Shown: one piece after another, positions 1 through 12,900 of the stretch
Layout of the letters: each line of letters opens with the position of its first letter
How positions within the stretch are numbered: position 1 is the first letter of the stretch
Origin: Xenopus tropicalis
Lineage: Eukaryota; Chordata; Amphibia; Anura; Pipidae
DNA: 64,000 nt
Reading direction: 5' to 3'
NCBI RefSeq assembly: GCF_000004195.4
Contig: NC_030680.2
Span: forward strand, 148,934,545 to 148,998,544
The notes under the pieces: generated by a model
Seen by the model: only the letters and a program-made list of their open reading frames with translations
Databases searched by the model: none
What the model was told of the DNA's origin: nothing
Made by a program: the position numbers and the translations under genes

Positions 1-853
1 GGGTGTCCTCCTGAATAGTCTGGGGATGGCTGGGACACCGAGAGCACTTCCTGCAAGATATATAGATATATGTACAGAGGGAATACTGTAGGCACTGTTG
101 TAAAATATAGATATTAGAAGTCACCAAGGATATCTAGTATAAATAAATCTAAAGCAACTGGACTTGTTAAGTAATCATTGAAGACGTTTCACTACTCATC
201 CGACCAGCTTCTTCAGTTCAACTGAAGCTGCTCGGATAAGTAGTGAAACGTCTTCAGTTGCTTTAGATTTATTTATACTAGATATACCATGACCCAGATG
301 AATCAAAATCTTCATAGTCAAGTCACCAAGGAGTTTCATGACCATGTCAGGCTCAGGGTAGATGTGGTAGCTCCTCCATTAGTGATCGATAGATACTTCC
401 CCTCCCCTGTGGTTCACTTTGGTTTCGATCAGATGATACAGGAGGCCTGTGGAGACCTGTTGGATGTGGACCGCATCCATGCACTGATACCCTCGCCCAA
501 TGAGATTTTCAAGGTTGACCAACTGATATCTGGCTGATCTTTTGGGCCCTCCTGAGGGGGAAGTCAGTGGCCGGGTCAGCCATGGTGCATCAGCAGATAA
601 GGAAGGGAGATGAGTTGTAGCTCCTCTTTATTTCCTGCTGTTCAGACCACAAAAATGATCGGAACAATAGAAAGGCAGCTTGTGGCTCCTCATGGGCTGA
701 TTGGTCAGAGTGTATCCCTGTGTATAGCTGAGACCATATCTGCTGGAAGGTTGTTCCATGGTTCCTCTGCTTTTAGATAAATCCGCTGCTGCAAATCAAT
801 ATGATATATTTAATTGTTGGCAGTTTATTGACATTCTTCTTGTTTCTTTCTAG
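1..853. other. arhgef3 upstream intron (partial)
   Basis: Non-coding sequence before the first arhgef3 exon in the window, ending in the acceptor 'tttctttctag'. It contains a palindromic retroelement-like insertion at 131-319. The 82-codon frame at 289-537 starts inside that repeat and shows no protein family I recognise. The exons coding the arhgef3 N-terminus must lie upstream. Confidence 0.7.
131..319. mobile_element. Palindromic repeat insertion with 13-bp direct repeats
   Basis: The left arm (131-218) and right arm (219-286) are inverted copies of one repeat sequence meeting at cttcagttcaactgaag (211-227). The right copy continues to about 319. The 13-mer aagtcaccaagga lies at 118-130 and again at 320-332 and looks like a target-site duplication. 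A related copy lies at about 43780-43912. The structure (inverted 5' segment, long duplication) suggests target-primed insertion by a LINE- or Penelope-like element. The family name is not certain. Confidence 0.7.
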
Positions 854-961
854 GAACCGAGCACAAAGCGGGTTAAACCCCTCTCGAGAGTCACATCACT
901 GGCGAACCTTATCCCACCTGTGAAACCTACACCCCTGAAGCGATTCAGCCAGTCTCTCCAG
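854..961 (+). CDS. arhgef3: arhgef3 exon, N-terminal region (36 codons)
   Basis: Phase 0 at both ends, with acceptor ttctag and donor gtgagg. It begins EPSTKRVKPLSRVTSLANL. This is the basic region before the DH domain, which in NET1-type GEFs is associated with nuclear localisation and regulation. The minus-strand frame over 850-1080 is a shadow of it. Confidence 0.93.
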
Positions 962-3900
962 GTGAGGAACACATGTTGGTGGCACAAAGATGCTTTATGT
1001 GGATAACTAAAGACAACAAAGAGCCATGGGAACAAAGAACACACAAGCCCCTCTCTCTGATTCTCTCCCCTAGCAGCCAACAGGAAATATAACCCCCTGG
1101 CTCATTAACCCATAGCAACCAATCAGATGTTTACTGCTATTATTCTAATGCCTCAAAATCCTTGGAAGGTTTTACTGTTGACTGGTTGCTGTGGGTAACT
1201 GGACATAACCCTCTGGGGTTAAACAGCTGCTTCGTAAAATGTGCAACATTTGCCCCGAGTCAGATGTTTTTTCACAACTGAGCAGCAGAGGAGTCAACTG
1301 ACTGGTTGCTAAGGGTTACAGGGCGGGGTTAACTGTTTCTGTGCATGGATCCATGTTTCTGAATTACAATTCTGAAATTACCCCTTTAGCGTCATGGCTC
1401 CTGGGGCAAGACAGGTGCAGGCCCCTTTGTCTGGGAGTTGTACTTCAGCAACTGCAGTGCAGCTGGTTGGATGCCACTGCTTAAAATGATTGAAATGTTA
1501 CTGGTCACGATATTGTCCTTCTTGAACTAGTATAAACATCTAACCCTTCTGTCTCCATCTTATCCCACTGTTGACCTTCTTGACCAGCTGTCATTACCTT
1601 GCCCTACTGTCTCCATCTTGCCCTACTGTCCCCATCTTGCCCTACTGTCTCCATCTTGCCCTACTGTCTCCATCTTGCCCTACTGTCTCCATCTTGCCCT
1701 ACTGTCTCCATCTTGCCCTACTGTCTCCATCTTGTCCCTACTGTCCCCATCTTGCCCTACTGTCCCCATCTTGCCCTACTGTCTCCATCTTGTCCCACTG
1801 TCTCCATCTTGCCCTACTGTCCCCATCTTGCCCTACTGTCTCAATCTTGTCCCACTGTCTCCATCTTGCCCTACTGTCTCCATCTTGTCCCACTGTCTCC
1901 ATCTTGTCCCACTGTCTCCATCTCGTCCCTACTGTCCCCATCTTGCCCTACTGTCCCCATCTTGCCCTACTGTCTCCATCTCGCCCTGCTGTCTCCATCT
2001 CGCCCTGCTGTCTCCATCTTGCCCTGCTGTCTCCATCTTGCCCTACTGTCTCCATCTCGCCCTGCTGTCTCCATCTTGCCCTACTGTCTCGCCCTACCTG
2101 TTATACCACAATCTCACAGTCTATTTCCATCTGGTGTGCTGCGGGGCCCCTTTTTGGAACCCCTTTAGGCAGCTCGGCTAAGCATAACACTAGGATCGCA
2201 GCTGTGCCCTTATTATACACAATGAAATAATGTCTCATTTTGAGGCAGAAGTGGAAGCCAGAATTATTTGACTAAATCGCGCTGAGTGTTACACTGAGCT
2301 TTTCTCTGTGAAGAGGAAAAAGAAAAAAAATCCCATAAAGCCGCGGGTCCTGTGATGTGTTTAATTTGGAGTAGGACGTACACCTTGGTTGGCTTGTTTG
2401 ACTCAAGTATCCCTGTGTGCCATATGGTTGTGTTTTGGGGGCCGTACAAAGCCGGCATTTATAGCAGAGCGGCCGGGGCAGGACGGCGCTGACCTCATCC
2501 CAGGCTTTGTTTAATGGGGAGAGCGGCCGATTGCGTGACAAGAACTTATATTCTCCATATTCTCAGTGGCTCGTAATGTTCCCACCTTCCCCAGCCCTGA
2601 CCTCTCTGCTTGCCGTTCAGGGAACTGCCATTTAATCCCTTTCCACTGAAGTGGTCAAACGCCTCCCCCCCTGGAAGAAAGGGTTTATTGGTTACAGTTG
2701 TGAGCCCCCAGTGTACTCGGCAAATGATGTTTTGACTAGACGGCCCTGCAACGTCACGCACACAGCTGTTCTCTCTGGGCCCCGAACCATGGCTTTCTTT
2801 ATACTAAGGATTTAGTGCAGACGTTTTCACAGCGAGCGATTTTCCCAAAGCTGTTTCCACTTACAATCGGCAGCCTGAGAATATGCGGCCGAGGGTTCCC
2901 TGAAGCTTATTTGCACAGGCCCGGCGTTGGGGAGAATCCTGCAAAATGACAGTGAGATATGGAACTGTGCGGCCCTGCGGCTGTTCTACTGTATTGGCTG
3001 AAAGTGCAGGGAGTTATAGTTTAGCAACAACACAAGGGTGGCATGGTTAGTATTGAACTGTAGCTGTTTGAGTGTCAAGGCGGAAGCCATATGGGGGAAC
3101 TAAGGTCTTGGCCCAGTTTCATCTAAATACTAAATGGATCTGTGTTGACCAACTGAAGGCAAAAGTCTGTTTATAGAGAGCCCTATGCCCACCCCTGTCA
3201 CACCCAATCACAATGTGACATATTAATGTGCCCACAGACTAATAAACCAATCACATCACTTATATTCCTCACTATACACATTGCAACAACATCCAACATG
3301 TGGCATTGTGGCCACATCCCCATTTAGTCCTGGCTCTGACCAGTATATCTGAGATGCTTTTCGATGTGGGAAGTAGGAGACTGTTACTATGGTCGACCAG
3401 GAAAAAAAGGCCCAAAACCAGGCGGCTCAATATCAATTCAAAAGGGTTTACTAAACCGCCTGGTTGAGCCGTCTGGTTTTGGGCCCTTTTTTCCTGGTCA
3501 ACCATAGTAACAGTCTCCTACTTCCCACATTGAAAAGCACCTCAGATAAACTGGTCAGAGCCAGGACTAAATGGGGACATGGCCACGATGCGCCCAAAAA
3601 CCACTACAGTGTTTATGCATTCCTTCTGGCCTTCCCTTTCCCTTCCTCTTTCTAATTGGGCAGACAATAAGCCTTCAGCTATTGGTAGACTGGGACCCTA
3701 TTATACCACATATAAACATCTTGAGCCCCAACATAAACTCCAGCCCAGTCTACACTTGCATAATCAGAAACCATTAAAAAAGCAGTATATACTATATTAC
3801 CATTTCAAAGCCATACTTAATATGCGACTGTAGCAGCCAATTATATGTTGCCTCATTATATGTGCTCACCCCATCACTGTTTTACGTTTCCAGCGCTCCA

Positions 3901-6900
3901 TCAGTTTCCGAAGTGACAGCCGGCCTGATTTGTTCACCCCGCGTCCCTGGTCAAGAAATGCACCCCCTCCGATCACCAAGCGCCGAGACAGCAAGCTCTG
4001 GAGCGAGACCTTTGATGTCTGCGTCAATCAAGTGCTCACATCCCAAGAGATCAAGAGACAGGAGGTAGGCTTAGGCCCCTCACCGAATTACTTCTTGTTA
4101 AAACAAAAAAAATCTTGACATATTGTGAGTGGGTTTCTTAGCATGTGTCGGTGGCAGTCATTACATGGCAGCTGGAGAAAGGAATCGCACATCAATCAGT
4201 TTAAACCCCCAGTTCCCACCTAGTTTCCTCTTTCATCCAGTATAATACCATAAAAGCCACAAATAACCTGAAATATAATACATATGCATATAATCATGGT
4301 TTAGTGAGGTCACTAGAGTCAGATAACTGAATGAAATTTTAGTATTGTGAAGGAATATAAGGATATTAGAAGTTATGTTGGAATTTTGTGACCATTATAT
4401 CAAATATTGGAAGAATACCCAAGAGTAGGGTTTACTAATGGTATCCAAGAACAAAAAAATACCCAAGAATAGGGCTCACCAGTAGTATCCAAGAAGGAAA
4501 GAACACCCAAGGTTCATCCAGTTCATCCAATGACATCCAGAATTGGAAGAATACCCAAGAGTAGGGCACACCATTGGTATCCAAGAACAACAGAATACCC
4601 AAGAGTAGGGCTTGATAATGGTATCTGACAACAAAAGAATACCCAAGAATAGGGCTCACCAAGGGTATCCAAGAACAAAATAATACCCAAGAGTACGGCT
4701 CATCAAGGGTATCCAAGAACAAAATAATACCCAAGAGTACGGCTCATCAAGGGTATCCAAGAACAAAAGAATACCCAAGAGTAGGGCTCACCAAGGGTAT
4801 CCAAGAACAAAAGAATACCCAAGAATAGGGATCGCCAGTGGTATCCAAGAACAAAAGAATACTGAAGAGTAGAGCTCGCCAATGGTATCCAACAAGGGCA
4901 GAATACCCAAGACTAGGGTTCACCGATGATACCCAGAATTGGAAAAATGCCAAAGTATAATGCTCACCAAGAAGGGAAGAAAACCCACAAATAGGGCTCA
5001 ACAGTGGTATCTGAGAATAGAATAATATCCCAGTATTTAAGGAAGGAAGAATACCCATGCCAATAGCAGATCTGCTTAGCAGATACCATTAGTGTGCAAT
5101 ATTCTTCAGTATACTTCTGTTCTTTACACAGTACCCTCGTCTAAATTGTTATGTTTCTTTATCCAGATTACTAGATTGATATTTGTGTACCTGCTATTAA
5201 TATTCGGGGGGAATAACTAGCAGCCCCCCAGCAGCCGCTCATTGGGAGCTTGATCCCAAGTGTAAAACCCTTGCACCTTCTTCAAATGAAGTAGATTTCT
5301 TAGTTAAACAGGGGGGGGAAGTCCCTACTAGCAGGTTATCTGTGACCGTAAGGCACTGCTTTGTGGTGCGCCGGAGGAGTAAAGGAGAGGAAGTAGAAGG
5401 TAGGCACGCTATGGTCTGGTTTCCTGTAACTCAAAGCGAGATGAGCCTGTTCTTCAGTTATCACACAGGAAGCGAGAGCAGCATTTTTTAGGTGTTAACA
5501 TGTACCTGTGAATGCTGGATTGGGTTTGGGAGCAGCTTTAATATTCTGCCTGTGTAAGGACACCTGTACTTAAATGTATTGGCTGTCACATTGGCCTTTC
5601 CTGGCCACGATGTATGATCAGCTATCACTTGAGATTAACACTAGTTGTAAAGCCACGCAACAGCACCACTACCCACGGACAAGCTCTTGATCAGGGTTTA
5701 CCAACTTTTTTTTACTTGTGAGCCAAGTGTTGAGGAGCCACACAAGCATGAAAACAGTTCTTTGGAGATCCCAAATAAGGGCTGTGATTGGCTATTTGGT
5801 AGCCCCATGGGGACTGCTGGCATACAGGAGGCTCTGCTTGAAGTAAAACTGTGTCTCTGGGCTTCTAACACTTGTCTCCAAGCCAGAAATGTAAAAATGG
5901 CGCCTACTTTGGCACTGGGAGCAACATCTTAGGGGTTGGTGAGCAACATGCTGCCCCCGAGCCACTGGTTGGCATCACTGCTCTAGATGATATCTCTAGA
6001 TAATGAAATGCAGCACAGTTGCCATTGGTCACTCCTGTGACCCGAGTACCCGGTTTAATAGTTGCAGGACCTCAATAACCAATAACCCAACAACTTCTTT
6101 AGAGCGTATAGTTTGTTACCTCATTCATTGTATTTGCAACATGAATTTCCATACAAGCTTCCAAGCATCGATTCTGAGGTTCAGTGGAACGATCAAATGT
6201 TTATTTGGGGCTTTCGTCAGAAAAGAAGATTCCAACATCTGCAATTTCTGTTTATTTCATATTGTGATTCCTTTTCCGCAGGCCATTTTCGAATTATCCC
6301 AAGGAGAGGAAGACTTAATCGAAGATTTAAAGTTGGCAAAAAAGGTACGTGAGTGAGACTGTCTTCATATTCTCATTGGAGTAAGAGGCGCCACAGAACC
6401 GCAGTGTGATTGGACCAGACAGGACAGGGTTTCATAACAAAGACTGTCACGTTACAGCGCCCCCCAGAGGAACTGAAGCAAGCAGTGGCGCCCCCCTAGC
6501 TTAGGGAGACATTAGATATGCAATACAGTTTTTATCTGGCAGGTTACATAAGGAAAATGAATTGCTGCTGCTGGGTATTATGGGTAGGCTGCAGGCACTG
6601 CTATCTGCCTAGCTGGACTAGTAAAAAGCCATATCTGGCACTCTTTACACCAGCCCATTGTTATGTGTATTCCATATGATGTCCTAGTGCCACCATGTTG
6701 GCATGTGTTGAAGTGACACTTGCCTAAAAAACATTGATTTAGCCCAGGGATCCTCAACTTTTTTTTACCCATGAGCAACATTTCAATGAAAAAAAAGCTG
6801 GGGAACAACATAAGCACAAAAACTTTCCTAGTAGGTGACCAATAAGGACTCAGATTGGTTAATTAGTAGCCCAATGTGGACTGGCAGACTACTAGAGGCC

Positions 6901-9900
6901 CTGTTTGGCAGTACACGTGGTCGCCGAAAGTCAGAAATTCAAAAATGGAGGCCACTTGAAGCAACATCAAAGGGGTTGTTGAGCAACATGTTGTCCCCGA
7001 GCCACTGGTTGGGGATCATTGGTTTAGCCCTTTAGGATCTTAATATTCTGGGCTCTTTCTGTTTCCAGTATGAGATGTGTTATTGTGATTTTATTTCCCA
7101 TTAGGCCTATCACGACCCAATGCTGAAGCTCTCTATAATGACAGAACAGGAGTTGACCCAAATCTTCGGGACCCTGGACTCTCTCATTCCTCTGCATGAA
7201 GGTATCGGCTCAGTGTCCCTCGCCCCTTTGTAGTTAAATAAATACTCTCATTTCCAGGAAGTTGACCTTTTTTTGTTTATCCGTTTTGTCTCAGATCTCC
7301 TCAGGCGACTCCGGGAGGTCCGGAAGCCGGATGGTTCCATGGAGAATGTTGGCCACATTTTAGTCGGCTGGGTAAGAAAATATACTTTATGCTGGGTAAA
7401 GGGCCACTTCTGGATAATTCTGCCAATATTGCATGACAGAAGGGGTGCTGGAGGAATACAAAACTAAATGCCTTTCTCTTCTGCCTCTATCCAGCTGTCA
7501 AATGGGGGTCACTGACCCCGGCAGCCTAAAAACTATTACTCTGTGAGGCTCCAGTTTTATTGTTATTGTTAATTTTTATTACTTATCTGGAGAGCTGCTG
7601 AACAAAAAGCTTAATAACTGAAAAACCATAAAGACCAATTGCTAATTGTCTCCAAATATCAATATCTACAACATTTAATAGGTGAACTACCCCTTTAAAA
7701 ACAAGGTTACCGTCCCTCGTCTCAAAAAATACCTAGGGGGTAAATAAATGTGCATCCCAAATCTCACCCTAACTGACCTTCAAGTTAAGGTGGCCATACA
7801 CGGGCCGATTGTAGCTGCCGATATTGATCCCTTAGACCGATTTGCAGCTTAATGGCCCGTGTAGGGGCAGCAATGATGGGCCTGCCGACCGATATCTGCT
7901 CTGAAATCGGGCAGATACTGATTGGCCAGGTTAAAAAATGTAGTTGGATCGGGGATCACATTGGCTCGTTGATGCTGTCCCCGAACTGATTGCCCCATTG
8001 CCGCCATCGCCATTATAATTTAATCACGATTAGCCTACATTTTCCCCGATATCGCCCACCCAATATGGCCACCTTTAGACCGATTCGGCAGCTTATCGGC
8101 CCGTGTAGGGGCAGCAACGTTGGGTCTGCCCAACCGACATCTGGCCTGAAATCGCTCAGATATCGATCAGGCAGATTAAAAGATTTAGTCGAATCGGGGA
8201 CCACATCGGCTCGTTGATGCGGTCCCCGAAGCGACTGCGCCCATTACAGTCGTTATAATTTGATCATTTGGCCCTGGGGCCGAATTAGCCTAAATTCCCC
8301 CGATATCGGCTACCCGTAGGTGGGGGATATCGGGAGAAGATCCGCTCGCTTGGTGACCTCACCAAGCGAGCGGATCTCAACGTGTATGGGCACCTTTTAG
8401 GCTTTGAATCCATATACATATTTATCCCCCCCCCCCGCCAGTGCCCCAGGGCCCCCGTTTTACATGAACAAGGTGCCGGTTAGTAGAAATACTGAGTCCC
8501 ACACCGGTGCTTTCCCATAACTGAGTTACTCACTAAAGGAAGTGCGAGCGACACAGAAACTGCTGCATCAGATTTCTCAGTTTAATTGTCATTTACGTTC
8601 GGTTTCACTTCATCCGAGACCAGCGGGGGGGGGCAGAAAGCAGCAGCAGGGAGCGTCGGTGAGATAACCCCCCCCCCCCCAGTGCCTGTATGACCGGTAT
8701 TTCCCTTTACAAGGGCAAATTATAGCTCCAGTTTCCTGATGAGATCGAGATTAGGAAGTGATTGCAGTTTCTGCAAAATTTCCCCCTAGGGCTGCATCGT
8801 TAGGGCTGCAATTACCTTCATTTGTAATTCTAATTTGCATATGCATAGATGTGGGAACGAGGCTTGGTATTCCAGGAACCATCGCACAGTGCAGACCTTT
8901 ATGGATATCCATACCTGTTATAAATGTACAGGTATGAGATCCCTTATCTGGAAACCCGTTATCCAGAAAGCTTCAAATTACAGAAAGTCCGTCTCCCATA
9001 GACTCCATTTTAATCAAATTATTCAGAATTTTAAAACTGATTTTCTTTTTCTCTGTAATAATAAAACAGTACCTGTACTTGATCCCAACTAAGATATAAT
9101 TACCCCTTATTGGGGCAGAACAGCCCTATTGGGTTTATTTCATGGTTAAATGATTCCCTTTTCTCTGTAATAATAAAACAGTACCTGTACTTGATCCCAA
9201 CTAAGATATAATTACCCCTTATTGGGGCAGAACAGCCCTATTGGGTTTATTTAATGGTTAAATGATCCCCTTTTCTCTGTAATAATAAAACAGTACCTGT
9301 ACTTGATCCCAACTAAGATATAATTACCCCTTATTGGGGCAGAACAGCCCTATTGGGGTTTATTTAATGGTTAAATGATTCCCTTTTCTCTGTAATAATA
9401 AAACAGTACCTGTACTTGATCCCAACTAAGATATAATTACCCCTTATTGGGGCAGAACAGCCCTATTGGGTTTATTTAATGGTTAAATGATTCCCTTTTC
9501 TCTGTAATAATAAAACAGTACCTGTACTTGATCCCAACTAAGATATAATTACCCCTTATTGGGGCAGAACAGCCCTATTGGGTTTATTTCATGGTTAAAT
9601 GATTCCCTTTTCTCTGTAATAATAAAACAGTACCTGTACTTGATCCCAACTAAGATATAATTACCCCTTATTGGGGCAGAACAGCCCTATTGGGGTTTAT
9701 TTAATGGTTAAATGATTCCCTGTTCTCTGTAATAATAAAACAGTACCTGTACTTGATCCCAACTAAGATATAATTACCCCTTATTGGGGCAGAACAGCCC
9801 TATTGGGGTTTATTTAATGGTTAAATGATTCCCTTTTCTCTGTAATAATAAAACAGTACCTGTACTTGATCCCAACTAAGATATAATTACCCCTTATTGG

Positions 9901-12900
9901 GGGCAGAACAGCCCTATTGGGTTTATTTAATGGTTAAATGATTCCCTTTTCTCTGTAATAATAAAACAGTACCTGTACTTGATCCCAACTAAGATATAAT
10001 TACCCCTTATTGGGGCAGAACAGCCCTATTGGGTTTATTTCATGGTTAAATGATTCCCTTTTCTCTGTAATAATAAAACAGTACCTGTACTTGATCCCAA
10101 CTAAGATATAATTACCCCTTATTGGGGGCAGAACAGCCCTATTGGGTTTATTTAATGGTTAAATGATTCCCTTTTCTCTGTAATAATAAAACAGTACCTG
10201 TACTTGATCCCAACTAAGATATAATTACCCCTTATTGGGGGCAGAACAGCCCTATTGGGTTTAATTAATGTTTTATTGGTTTTTTTTTTAAGACTTAAGG
10301 TATGGAGATCCAAATTACAGAAAGACCCCTTATCCGGAATACCCTTGGTCCCGAGCATTCTGGATAACGGGTCCTATACCTGTATTTAAAAATCATATAT
10401 TGCCTGCCCCGCCTCTATGCCTTTATTCTGCTCAACTAACATGATAGAAAAGGATTTGGAAAAATTTCTTAGGCTGACAGGTCCCCTTTAAAACCCCTCT
10501 TCTATTTTGTCTTTTGTTCTTTGTCAATGAGTTACATTAATTAGCAAGTCTTTACCTCCAAGGAAGTCATTAATTCGTCCTTTGGTAAAGCCGAATCAGC
10601 ATTTAAATGGCATAGCTCTAGCGTGGGTGCAGTTGGCGGTTGAGTTTAAAGGGGAAAATGCCGTTTTTCCAGTCAGTTATTTGTAGGTTTTATGTAGAAC
10701 AGAAGGTTCTGCTACTAAAACCCAATATGATTGTTTTCCATCCAATAAGGGGTAATAATATCTTAGTTGGGATCAAGTACAGGTACTGTTTTATTATTAC
10801 AGAGAAAAGGGAATCATTTAACCATTAAATAAACCCAATAGGGCTGTTCTGCCCCAATAAGGGGTAATTATATCTTAGTTGGGATCAAGTACAGGTACTG
10901 TTTTATTATTACAGAGAAAAGGGAATCATTTAACCATGAAATAAACCCAATAGGGCTGTTCTGCCCCCAATAAGGGGTAATTATATCTTAGTTGGGATCA
11001 AGTACAGGTACTGTTTTATTATTACAGAGAAAAGGGAATCATTTAACCATTAAATAAACCCAATAGGGCTGTTCTGCCCCCAATAAGGGGTAATTATATC
11101 TTAGTTGGGATCAAGTACAGGTACTGTTTTATTATTACAGAGAAAAAGAAAATCATTTCTAAAAATTAGAATCATTTCTTTAAAATGGAGTCTATGGGAG
11201 ATGGCCTTTGCGTAACTTTCTGGATAACAGGTTTCCGGATAAGGGATCCTATACCTGTACTTGGAGTATATTTTCTTCTTTAATTAAATTCAAGGAACCC
11301 CATGGCGCAAGTATCCCAGTTGCGACAATGTGGCGTTATCCTTGACGAGACCTGCCCTGTCATAGTAAACGCTCTCGGCAAAGCCAACACCGCATCTAAT
11401 GGGCCCCGGCTGAAGAAAAGAGACATTAGGAGCCCGGGGAGAGATGATGAGAGTGCTACATCTCGGAGTTGAATGGGTGCAGGAAAGTGTGTGTGACTGG
11501 GCGGAGGGGTTTTGCCAGTTCATGGGAATTGAATGGGGCTGTCAGGCTCACTTTGTAGGGATCCTGTTACTCGCATTGTGTAAGGAGAGGAGGGGACGCG
11601 GGGGGGCCCTTTGATTCCGTCCCGGTGACAATGTGTTTATAGTCTGTCACTGATGAGACATGTCAGAACATTATCATCTGGAGGAGAAAAAGCCTGGAAT
11701 TAGCAGCAACCTTTACATTTCTCCCCGAGACGTTTCCCTTTGATCTCCGAGACCCTCATCGGATTTTCTTTAAAAGGGTTTCTTGAAGTTTATAAATGAG
11801 ACATAACATTCTGGTTATAAGCGTTTAACTACCTGACGTGTACTAACTAGCCGGCTGATAAGCGCACTTGCTTTTAACCCCGCGTAATTAGCGGCTAATA
11901 ACCAGCCAATAGGGGCCGAGATTAATAATGGTTTCATTAAGATTCACAAAACCGCTAAGAATTTATGATTTTTTTTATGAAATACATTCGGGATCTTATG
12001 ATCTTGCAATGGAAACGACATCAAAATCATAAAATATCAGATAATTTTCTCATACCTAGACCGTGATAAAATGTCCTATACCTAGCAACTTTACAATTGA
12101 TCTTCATTGTTCACTTTTTATTATTTGCCTTCTTCTTCTGCAGCTTTCAAATGGGGGTCACTGACCCCGGCAGCCAAACCCTATTGTTCTGTGAGGCTCC
12201 AGTTTTATTGTTACTTTTTATTCCTAATCTTTCTATTTAAGCTCCTCACTACTTATATTCCAGAGTCTCGTTCTAACCACTGCCTGGTTGCTAAGGTAAG
12301 CAAGACCCTAGCAACCAGATACCTGCTGAAATTCCAAACTGGAGAGCTGCTGACCAAAAAAGCTAAATTTCAGAAAATTTACAAATAATAAACAATGAAG
12401 TCCAATTGCAAATTGTCTCTTGAACTGTTTTGTCTTTGTCTCTATTCAGTCCTACATATAGGGATGTTATTTCAATTGTGAAATTTTATTGATTTCCCAT
12501 ATAGAAGGTTTTACACCTGTGGATACTTTAGATACATAAAGTGTTGTTTTTGGCTTCTCCAATATAAAGTAGTGACACTTTCTCCTATTTGTTTTTATTC
12601 TCGGTGCAGCTTCCCTGTTTGAACTCCTATGACAGTTACTGTAGCAATCAAGTGGCGGCAAAGGCGCTTCTGGATCATAAGAAACAAGACCACCGAGTGC
12701 AAGATTTTCTGCAGAGGTGTCTAGAATCTCCCTTTAGCCGTAAACTGGACTTGTGGAATTTCCTTGACATCCCCAGGAGCCGCCTGGTCAAGTATCATCT
12801 GTTGCTAAAGGAGATATTGAGGCATACGCCCAACGACCACCAGGATCAGCAGCACTTAGAGGAGGCTGTAAGTTATAGCAGATTGGCTCAACCTTAGCTT

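Larger units (their letters stand above)
962..3893. other. arhgef3 intron
   Basis: No gene seen. It contains a 19-bp minisatellite (1601-2097) and a 123-bp-arm palindrome (3308-3586). The remainder, including GC-rich 2440-2960, shows no feature I can name. Confidence 0.7.
4065..6281. other. arhgef3 intron
   Basis: Contains a degenerate 44-bp tandem array (4404-5058) and a hAT-like MITE (5692-5980). The minus-strand frames at 4435-4734 and 4747-5058 are products of the array. Nothing else was recognised. Confidence 0.7.
7372..12609. other. arhgef3 large intron
   Basis: No gene seen. It carries a TTAA MITE (7785-8399) and two transposons with 112-bp tandem cores in opposite orientation (8927-10384 and 10718-11259). 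Poly-C runs lie near 8429 and 8670. The segment 11290-12590 has no recognised feature. Confidence 0.7.
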
